Origin: Mucilaginibacter celer
Lineage (GTDB): Bacteria; Bacteroidota; Bacteroidia; Sphingobacteriales; Sphingobacteriaceae
DNA length: 64,000 bases
Reading direction: 5' to 3'
NCBI RefSeq assembly: GCF_003576455.2
Contig: NZ_CP032869.1
Span: 5,952,001 to 6,016,000, forward strand
Position 1 is the first letter of the stretch, and each line of letters begins with the position of its first letter. The translations under genes and the position numbers were made by a program. The notes beneath the pieces were generated by a model that saw nothing but the letters and a program-made list of their open reading frames with translations, searched no databases and was not told the DNA's origin. This document shows, piece after piece, positions 58,691 through 64,000 of this stretch.

Positions 58691-58993
58691 TTACAGTTTT
58701 TGTTGTTTGATTAAATTTTCGAGAGCCAGAAGATGCAGTCTGAAAGCGGCCCGCCCTTTTTCGGATGCGAGGTAGCGGGTGTTTGGCTTGCGGCCTATGA
58801 AACTTTTCTGCACCTGGATGTATTCCTCTTTTTCTAAAGCTTTGAGATGCGAGGCCAGGTTGCCATCTGTAAGATCCAGCAATTCTTTAAGCGAATTAAA
58901 ATCATAGCTTTCGTTGGCAACCAGTACGCTCATAATTTGCAGGCGGATGCGGTTTTCAAAAGCTTTGTCAAACTGTTCTAATGATATATTCAC
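58691..58993 (-). CDS. Winged-helix transcriptional regulator (HTH_34-like)
   Basis: A 100-residue DNA-binding protein. FENRIRLQIMSVL leads the winged helix, LKELLDLTDGNLASHLKALEKEEY is the HTH/recognition helix, and GRKPNTRYLASEKGRAAF is the wing, typical of small Bacteroidota HTH_34 or MarR/PadR-like regulators. It starts with GTG at 58993 and its start overlaps the membrane-protein stop by 4 bases (GTGA), so the two are coupled. It probably regulates both this operon and the XrtN operon 57 bp downstream. Confidence 0.82.
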   Translation of the reverse strand: MNISLEQFDKAFENRIRLQIMSVLVANESYDFNSLKELLDLTDGNLASHLKALEKEEYIQVQKSFIGRKPNTRYLASEKGRAAFRLHLLALENLIKQQKL

Positions 58994-59607
58994 TTATCGT
59001 ATTTAAAATGCATTACTGTGCCGTAAATAATGTGCAGCAGGCCAAAGCCCACTGTCCAGAATATTAAGCCGTAGCCCGGCATTAAAGCACAAAGCAAACC
59101 TAATAAAATCTCCAATATTCCGAGGCTCATCACGCCCGAATAGGTGTAATGACTGCCCGAAACCAACGACATGCCGTAAAATATCAGCGTAGCCGGTGCC
59201 ACTATGCCGTAATAACCCCTGTATATCAATATCAGGGTAAACAACCCGCCGCTTATTAGCGGGATAGCCATATTAATAAGCAGGCGCTTGCTGCCTGTAT
59301 TCCAAAAGGGCTGTGCGTTGCGTTTAGCCTTGCGGATAGAAAGCCATACACCTGTACCGATTGAAAGAACAAGCACCGCAAAGGCGGTTAAAAATAATTT
59401 GATAACCAGTAGGGTTTCGTTAAAAGTATGATGCCTGTCAAGCCCAAGGTATTCGTATTGAAGTAAGCCCCAGCCAACCGCTGCGCCTATAAGCGCATAA
59501 ATGCCGGCCATAACACCCGATAGCCCGCTAAGCGAAATAAATTTGGCCGACCGCTCCATCAAATCACGAATGGAACTTAACTCTGCATGAATATCTTGTT
59601 CTTTCAT
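58990..59607 (-). CDS. Membrane protein paired with the winged-helix regulator
   Basis: A 205-residue protein with start 59607 (MKEQDIHAELSSIRDLMERSAKFISLSGLSG). After a short cytosolic N-terminus it has about five hydrophobic segments (VMAGIYALIGAAVGWGLL, LVIKLFLTAFAVLVLSIGTG, LINMAIPLISGGLFTLILIY and two C-terminal ones). No named family is recognised; proteins of this size beside an HTH_34-type regulator are common in Bacteroidota and may control its activity at the membrane. A palindrome overlaps its promoter. Confidence 0.75.
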   Translation of the reverse strand: MKEQDIHAELSSIRDLMERSAKFISLSGLSGVMAGIYALIGAAVGWGLLQYEYLGLDRHHTFNETLLVIKLFLTAFAVLVLSIGTGVWLSIRKAKRNAQPFWNTGSKRLLINMAIPLISGGLFTLILIYRGYYGIVAPATLIFYGMSLVSGSHYTYSGVMSLGILEILLGLLCALMPGYGLIFWTVGFGLLHIIYGTVMHFKYDK

Positions 59608-59614
59608 CAAAAGT

Positions 59615-59631
59615 ACTTTGTTGTTCAAAGT
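59615..59631 (-). promoter_or_regulatory. Palindromic site upstream of the regulator operon
   Basis: ACTTTG (59615-59620), five bases, CAAAGT (59626-59631), again with flanking AAAGT. On the minus strand it lies 8-24 bp before the start codon. TAACTTTG on the minus strand also matches the -7 promoter consensus, so the site would overlap the promoter. It matches the site at 58658-58674. Confidence 0.6.
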
Positions 59632-59736
59632 TAAAGATTGAAATTGGATTTGCAATAGGGGCCGTTAAATATTTTTTACCGGTTCGTTGCTGTGGTCATT
59701 TCGGTTTTTGAGAAGCTGTTTAAAATATATAAAAGC

Positions 59737-59815
59737 CGTCATTGCGAGGCACGAAGCAATCGCGAATATGCAGAGCGGCTCTGCAAGTCGGAAATCTCTT
59801 CGTATCTCATAATGA
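59737..59815. repeat. CATTGCGAGG hairpin family (decayed copy)
   Basis: 79 bp. The left arm CGTCATTGCGAGGCACGAAG plus CAATCGCGAAT is intact; the right arm (ATCTCTTCGTATCTCATAATG) is decayed. Preceded at 59711-59725 by AGAAGCTGTTTAAAA, the same word found at the ends of the 4144-4211 remnant. The gap between 59608 and 60538 has no convincing gene. Confidence 0.7.
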
Positions 59816-59954
59816 AGCAGATGTAAGCTATTGAATATCAAGTTTTTTTTGTGAATGGGCGGTGGCCTGAAAGAAGATCGGACCGAGTTGGCCCCGATGG
59901 ACTTCGGGGCAGGCCCTGCTGACCGAAGCTTTTTCTGTCTTGACTTTTGGTTGT

Positions 59955-60162
59955 TGGTATAAGGACCATGGCTGTTCGGAAGATTTTTTCATTCCCTCCC
60001 CTGGGAGGGGTGTGATGGATTGCGCAGTGGCAGGGAGGGGTTTTTACGCCTTGCCCGACGAATATGCTGGGTGTAGAAACCCCTCCCTAAACCCTCCCAA
60101 GGGAGGGAATCGCACAATTCCCCCGCTTTTTTATTTCTTCCGAACACCTATGGTATAAGGAC
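59955..60162. mobile_element. MITE-like insertion with 12-bp direct repeats
   Basis: Direct repeats TGGTATAAGGAC at 59955-59966 and 60151-60162 flank 184 bp. The element has an 11-bp terminal inverted repeat TGTTCGGAAGA (59973-59983) and its complement TCTTCCGAACA (60136-60146), with 6 and 4 extra bases outside. Inside are inverted GGGAGGG-type repeats (CCCTCCCCTGGGAGGGG and CCCTCCCAAGGGAGGGAAT) and CCCTCCC words. No ORF of significance. The 12-bp repeats could be target duplications. Confidence 0.6.
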
Positions 60163-60248
60163 AAAAGTAACAACCTCCACAGCAGATGAGCGCCAATGTT
60201 AGTATGAAAGGATATGGCCGTTGTGAACTTCAGGGCTCTCTGCAACAG

Positions 60249-60381
60249 AATTTCGTTTTCAATTATAATTTGGGCGTTGCCTGCGGCCCGGGCTATCCGC
60301 TACAAGTCCTCGCTTTGCCAGCACCCTATCCCAGCGCGCGCTGCGGGCTTTCCGCTGCAATCCAACGCGGGGATAGAGATT
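60249..60381. repeat. GC-rich intergenic sequence with possible dispersed repeat
   Basis: The tract from GGGCGTTGCCTGCGGCC through GCGCGCTGCGGGCTTTCCGC to the TCCAACGCGGGG end is compositionally GC-rich and differs from its flanks; it resembles short dispersed elements that I have seen near genes in Bacteroidota, but this is from memory. Coding is unlikely. Confidence 0.35.
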
Positions 60382-60538
60382 AGTTTCTTGTTAATTAAAC
60401 CCGGATTAAAACTAACCTCTAATCTCCAGTCTCTAATCTCTCTTCCTGATCTCCTGCTTCTTTCTGAAGATTTTATTTTCAGTATTTATTGAAAGTTTAA
60501 AATATATTGTATATTTGTTTCAGAAAACACTGAAAGTT

Positions 60539-61357
60539 ATGAAAGCGCTAAAAAATCATGTCATCCTTTTTGATGCCGAGTGCCCGATGTGCAGGGTTTA
60601 TACCAACGCGTTTGTAAAAACAGGGATGCTTGACCAGGGCGGCCGCACGGCCTACCAAAGTGAGCAAGCCACCACCTGCCCGGTTTACGACAGGCGGCGT
60701 GCCGTTAACGAGATTGCACTCATCAACCTTGAAAACGGCGAAGTAACTTATGGCGTAAAAAGCCTGTTTAAAATACTTGCCAATGCCTGGCCCCTGTTTG
60801 CGCCGTTGTTTAGCTTTAACCCCTTTGTTTGGCTAATGAGTAAGGTATACGCCTTTATATCATACAACCGCCGGGTTATTATTCCCGCCGCCGAAACCGG
60901 GTTTGAATACCAGCCAACTTTTAAATTGCATTACCGCCTGCTGTACCTGCTGTTTACCTGGTTTTGCACAGGCTTTATCCTCTCCGCTTATGCCCATCTG
61001 CTGGTTGGTATGGTGCCGCTGGGTAATCCTTACCGCGAGTATGTGATTTGCGGTGGGCAGATTATTTTTCAGGGCGCAGCGATATGCAGTTTCGACCGCC
61101 GCAACCTGTGGACATACCTGGGCAATATGATGACCATCTCTTTCGCCGGCAGCTTATTGTTGCTGATTGGTTTGCTGATTAGCCATTTTGTACAACTGCA
61201 CGCCCTTGTTTACACCCTGTATTTTATGGCAGTTGCAGGGCTCATGTTTTTAGAACATGTACGCCGTACCAAACTATTGGGGCTGGGCTGGGTGCTTACC
61301 GTTACCTGGGTAATCTATCGCATCGTTTTACTGGGGCTTATTTTAAAACTGAACTAA
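60539..61357 (+). CDS. DCC (DUF393) family thiol-oxidoreductase-like membrane protein
   Basis: A 272-residue protein; start at 60539 gives MKALKNHVILFDAECPMCRVY with CxxC at 15-18, the DCC signature (D12-x-x-C15-x-x-C18). The first about 110 residues are the thioredoxin-like domain; the rest has five to six membrane helices (LLYLLFTWFCTGFILSAYAHLL and others), so it is a DCC-membrane fusion. It could act in electron transfer or disulfide exchange. It is coupled to the epimerase gene 2 bp downstream. Confidence 0.88.
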   Translation: MKALKNHVILFDAECPMCRVYTNAFVKTGMLDQGGRTAYQSEQATTCPVYDRRRAVNEIALINLENGEVTYGVKSLFKILANAWPLFAPLFSFNPFVWLMSKVYAFISYNRRVIIPAAETGFEYQPTFKLHYRLLYLLFTWFCTGFILSAYAHLLVGMVPLGNPYREYVICGGQIIFQGAAICSFDRRNLWTYLGNMMTISFAGSLLLLIGLLISHFVQLHALVYTLYFMAVAGLMFLEHVRRTKLLGLGWVLTVTWVIYRIVLLGLILKLN

Positions 61358-61359
61358 TC

Positions 61360-62289
61360 ATGAAACCTTATAAAAAAATAGTGCTGGCAGGCGGCAATGG
61401 CTACCTCGGCACGGTACTGGCAAAATACTACCGCGATTTGGCTAATGAAGTGATTATCCTGGCCCGTAAACAAAAACCGGTTGACGGTAATGTGCACACC
61501 GCCCTTTGGGATGGAGAAACAGAAGCCGGCTGGACGGTTCACCTTGCCGGGGCCGAAATGCTCATCAACCTCTGTGGCAAAAACGTAAACTGCCGTTATA
61601 CCGAAAAAAACAAACAGGAGATTGTGCGCTCAAGAGTTGTCCCCACTCAACTGCTGGGCCGCGTGATTAATAAAATGACCGATCCGCCTAAACTGTGGAT
61701 CAACCTGAGCTCTGCCACCATTTACCGTCATGCCGAAGATCACCCGCAGGATGAGGAAACCGGCGAGATTGGTTACGGCTTTTCTATAGATGTTTGCAAC
61801 ATCTGGGAAAAAACCTTTTTTGAGGCCGATACGCCGCATACCCGTAAAGTGGCATTGCGCATGGGAATTGTGCTGGGCAGGAGCGACAGCGTTTTTCCGC
61901 GCCTGCTTAACCTGGCCAGGCTGGGCCTCGGCGGGCAACAGGGAGATGGGCAGCAATACATGGCCTGGGTACATGAACATGATGCTGCCCGCAGCACCCA
62001 ATGGCTGCTTGATCATCCCGAATTGCAGGGCGTATTTAACTGTACCGCTCCCTGTGGCGAAAAAAATGCCGATATGATGCGTATTATCCGCGAGGCTTAT
62101 GGCGCGCCGTTTGGCTTACCCGCCCCGCAATGGTTGTTAGGCATTGGCGCGGCAGTGATAGGCACCGAAACCGAGCTGATATTAAAAAGCCGATGGGTAA
62201 TGCCTAAACGTTTGCTGGATAGTGGTTTTAAGTTTCAGTTTGAAAAGGCAGAGTATGCGGTGCATGATATTTTGAGTATCAGGGAGTAG
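61360..62289 (+). CDS. TIGR01777 (YfcH/DUF1731)-type NAD(P)-binding epimerase
   Basis: A 309-residue short-chain-type oxidoreductase. The Rossmann motif VLAGGNGYLG is at about 10-19, GAEMLINLCGKNVNCRYTEKNKQEIVRSR follows, and the C-terminal DUF1731 region (GLPAPQWLLGIGAAVIGTETELILKSRWVMPKRL) is characteristic of the family. NAD(P)H binding is likely; substrate unknown. It is co-transcribed with the DCC gene (2 bp gap). Confidence 0.9.
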   Translation: MKPYKKIVLAGGNGYLGTVLAKYYRDLANEVIILARKQKPVDGNVHTALWDGETEAGWTVHLAGAEMLINLCGKNVNCRYTEKNKQEIVRSRVVPTQLLGRVINKMTDPPKLWINLSSATIYRHAEDHPQDEETGEIGYGFSIDVCNIWEKTFFEADTPHTRKVALRMGIVLGRSDSVFPRLLNLARLGLGGQQGDGQQYMAWVHEHDAARSTQWLLDHPELQGVFNCTAPCGEKNADMMRIIREAYGAPFGLPAPQWLLGIGAAVIGTETELILKSRWVMPKRLLDSGFKFQFEKAEYAVHDILSIRE

Positions 62290-62418
62290 ATGAGTTAGGC
62301 TTGCAAAGTGGCGAACGAGCCGTTTTTAATTGTAGAGATTCTGTGTTAACATCAAATAATTGAGAGTGTAAAATAAACTGTGTCAAGCGTTAAATGTTAA
62401 CTTAAAACACAGTTTAAG

Positions 62419-63645
62419 ATGAAGAGAGAAGAAGAATCGCTCGAATACGAGCAAATGAAAAAGAAAGCCCTTGAGCAACTCCGCTCGGGCAAATCGCTTT
62501 ATGGCAAGGATGGAGCCTTTGCACCGTTGCTAAAAAGTTTCCTTGATGCCGCCCTTGAGGCGGAATTGGAAAGCCATTTAGATGAAGCAGAACGCAGTTC
62601 AGGCAATCGCAGGAACGGTAAGACCAGTAAGAATATCCGAACCTCTGATGGCACCATATCTATTAGTACCCCTCGTGATCGCAATTCCAGTTTTGAACCC
62701 GAACTGATCCGCAAACGGGAAACGATATTAGCAGAAAGTCTTGAATCCAAGATCATCGGCATGTATGGACTGGGCATGAGTTTCCGCGATATATCAAAGC
62801 ATATCAAAGACATGTATGATACAGATATCAGTCACAGTACCTTATCTGCTATAACAGATAAGATCATTCCTGAAGTAAAAGAATGGCAATCAAGGCCGCT
62901 GGATGAACTTTACACCATTGTTTGGCTGGATGCGATGCATTACAAGGTTAAAGAGGAACACCGCATGGTAGCGCATGCTGTTTATAACATTCTTGGTATT
63001 GACCGTCACGGTCACAAGGAGTTGTTAGGAATGTATGTATCTCAAAGCGAAGGCGCTAATTTTTGGTTAAGTGTATTGACCGACCTTCAAAACAGAGGTG
63101 TAAAAGACATCCTGATTGCTTGCATTGATAACCTCAATGGATTCCCACAGGCCATAAATACAGTATTCCCTCAAACAGAAATCCAGACCTGTATCGTCCA
63201 CCAGATACGCAACAGCCTGAAGTACGTGGCTTCTAAAGATCAAAAAGTATTTATGAAAGATCTTAAGCCGGTGTACCAGGCAGAAACCCTCGAACTGGCA
63301 GAACTTCGTTTAGAGCAATTAGAAGAAAAGTGGGGTAAGAAATATGAAAAGGTATTGGAATCATGGCGTAATAACTGGTCGAAGCTGACCACGTATTTTC
63401 AGTATGATACCACTATTCGTAAACTGATCTATACCACCAATACCATCGAAGGGTTTCACCGGCAAATCAGAAAAGTAACCAAAACCAAGGGTGGTTTCAC
63501 ATCCGATATGGCTCTGTTAAAACTGATCTATCTGGCTCATAACAACATTAAACAAAAATGGACGATGCCACTTTCTAATTGGGCGACAACGGCCCAGAAG
63601 CTGGCCATTTGGTTTCCTGGGAGAATGATATTAGATTTGATGTAG
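62419..63645 (+). CDS. IS256 family transposase
   Basis: A 408-residue mutator-type transposase. Motifs of the DDE core are seen as VWLDAMHYKV (first Asp at about 172), LIACIDNLNGFPQAINTVFPQ with the second Asp, and the signature TNTIEGFHRQIRKVTKTKGGF with the Glu. The N-terminal part has KSFLDAALEAELESHLD and RRNGKTSKNIRTSDG, the usual IS256 zinc/HTH-like beginning. Intact, so the element may be active. Confidence 0.95.
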   Translation: MKREEESLEYEQMKKKALEQLRSGKSLYGKDGAFAPLLKSFLDAALEAELESHLDEAERSSGNRRNGKTSKNIRTSDGTISISTPRDRNSSFEPELIRKRETILAESLESKIIGMYGLGMSFRDISKHIKDMYDTDISHSTLSAITDKIIPEVKEWQSRPLDELYTIVWLDAMHYKVKEEHRMVAHAVYNILGIDRHGHKELLGMYVSQSEGANFWLSVLTDLQNRGVKDILIACIDNLNGFPQAINTVFPQTEIQTCIVHQIRNSLKYVASKDQKVFMKDLKPVYQAETLELAELRLEQLEEKWGKKYEKVLESWRNNWSKLTTYFQYDTTIRKLIYTTNTIEGFHRQIRKVTKTKGGFTSDMALLKLIYLAHNNIKQKWTMPLSNWATTAQKLAIWFPGRMILDLM

Positions 63646-63648
63646 CAA

Positions 63649-63684
63649 TCAGCCCCTGCCGGCCCATGGGCCGGCAGGGGCTGA
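63649..63684. terminator. 36-bp perfect palindrome at the right end of the IS256 element
   Basis: TCAGCCCCTGCCGGCCCA followed directly by its exact complement, with no loop. It begins 3 bp after the transposase stop and overlaps the right terminal repeat by 3 bp. It may act as a transposase-gene terminator and block outside transcription. Confidence 0.6.
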
Positions 63685-63782
63685 CACAGTTTATTTTACA
63701 GACCCAAATAATTTTTAGATTTGTTTATTAAGGCGGCACAAGCCAGCCAGATTAGGGCGGTTCATCTTATGATGTCACCGCT

Positions 63783-64000
63783 CTAACTATTTATAACTAC
63801 TTTTTCGTTCTCTGTTACTTTGTTCAGGAATTTGGGATCATATTTAATATCAGTTTTCCAAACGATATAGATGAGCCCCAGTAGCTTTCTTTGTACCGCA
63901 ACAGCTGCCTTCATCTTAATACCGTGTTTACTTACCAGCCGAATAAATACAGCTTTAAACCGATCGTCATGCCTGATGGCTGCTAATGCCGGCATATACA
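63783..64000 (-). CDS. IS110 family transposase, C-terminal fragment (window edge)
   Basis: The reading frame runs off the window. The visible part matches the C-terminal end of IS110/IS116/IS902 transposases: ALAAIRHDDRFKAVFIRLVSKHG, then KMKAAVAVQRKLLGLIYIVWK. No upstream stop before position 64000, so the gene continues beyond the window; only the last about 72 residues are visible. It lies 78 bp from the IS256 right end, so this is a small mobile-element cluster. Confidence 0.85.
   Translation of the reverse strand, partial: YMPALAAIRHDDRFKAVFIRLVSKHGIKMKAAVAVQRKLLGLIYIVWKTDIKYDPKFLNKVTENEKVVINS

Larger units (their letters stand above)
62362..63705 (+). mobile_element. IS256-family insertion sequence with 8-bp target duplication
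   Basis: 1344 bp bounded by 24-bp imperfect terminal inverted repeats (62362-62385 and 63682-63705): 19 identical bases TGTAAAATAAACTGTGTCA, plus five outer bases of which two match. The 8-bp AAATAATT at 62354-62361 and 63706-63713 is a target duplication, standard for IS256. The single transposase gene fills most of the element. It is complete and looks recently inserted, 72 bp beyond the epimerase gene stop. Confidence 0.88.

Noticed and set aside
16735..59815. Hairpin repeats considered as a CRISPR array
   Set aside because: Copies are single, far apart, palindromic and not separated by uniform spacers; no cas genes are present.
60186..60492. Short plus-strand frames before the DCC gene
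   Set aside because: No family, no good start and located in a repeat-rich, GC-skewed gap; not supported as genes.

Overview
This window looks like chromosomal DNA of a member of the Bacteroidota, most likely Sphingobacteriaceae and Mucilaginibacter-like. The evidence is a SusC/SusD pair behind a FecR-type anti-sigma factor, several TonB-dependent receptors with carboxypeptidase-like regulatory domains, lipoprotein genes throughout, exosortase N with its VIT-domain partner, and promoters with a TAnnTTTG -7 element. The genus is inference. I saw no tRNA, rRNA, CRISPR array or complete prophage.

Layout. 1-4.2 kb: Uma2-type nuclease, SprT-like metalloprotein, and the ferrous iron operon feoA-feoB behind an AT-rich palindrome. 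4.3-6.2 kb: DUF1801 protein, then gcvH - VanZ - a 47-residue lipoprotein too short for routine gene calling, then an ArsR regulator. 6.4-11.3 kb: TonB receptor with two lipoproteins. 11.4-16.7 kb: an ArsR/XRE fusion regulator, a TPR protein, a serine hydrolase, a YbaB-type nucleoid protein and an MBL hydrolase. 17-19.7 kb: glycogen genes glgA-glgC. 20-26.4 kb: TonB receptor, AraC regulator and polA. 26.6-30.3 kb: repair and detoxification genes (tag, ExbD-like, AhpD-like, two VOC proteins, an alkyltransferase-like protein, trmB). 30.6-33 kb: envelope/stress cluster (YtxH, holin-like, AI-2E family). 33-35.5 kb: a sigma-54 response regulator coupled to a 66-residue histidine-phosphotransfer-only protein, and a beta-barrel protein. 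36-48.8 kb: a carbohydrate locus (FecR, SusC, SusD, NagX-like acyltransferase, GH20 hexosaminidase, then opposite-strand aminopeptidase P and GH43). 49-54.4 kb: DEAD-box helicase, GNAT, comB, gcvT, enoyl-CoA hydratase and a B12-binding mutase subunit. 54.8-59.6 kb: exosortase N, its VIT-domain target and a small regulator/membrane-protein operon. 60.5-62.3 kb: DCC-family protein and TIGR01777-type epimerase. 62.4-64 kb: a complete IS256-family element with target duplication, and the end of an IS110-family transposase cut by the window edge.

How parts work together. The carbohydrate locus reads as sensing (SusC STN domain to FecR), import (SusC/SusD) and trimming of N-acetylhexosaminides (GH20), with a NagX-like membrane protein; the ECF sigma factor normally next to fecR is absent. 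The exosortase N operon and the neighbouring regulator operon share a near-identical palindromic site, suggesting one regulator controls both.

The most striking non-coding feature is the density of intergenic palindromes. At least eight roughly 80-95 bp copies (some degenerate) of a CATTGCGAGGnACGAAGCAATCGC-type hairpin family, related variants, other long inverted-repeat families, and a 184-bp MITE-like element with an 11-bp terminal inverted repeat and a 12-bp direct repeat lie between genes. Several perfect bidirectional terminators are also present.
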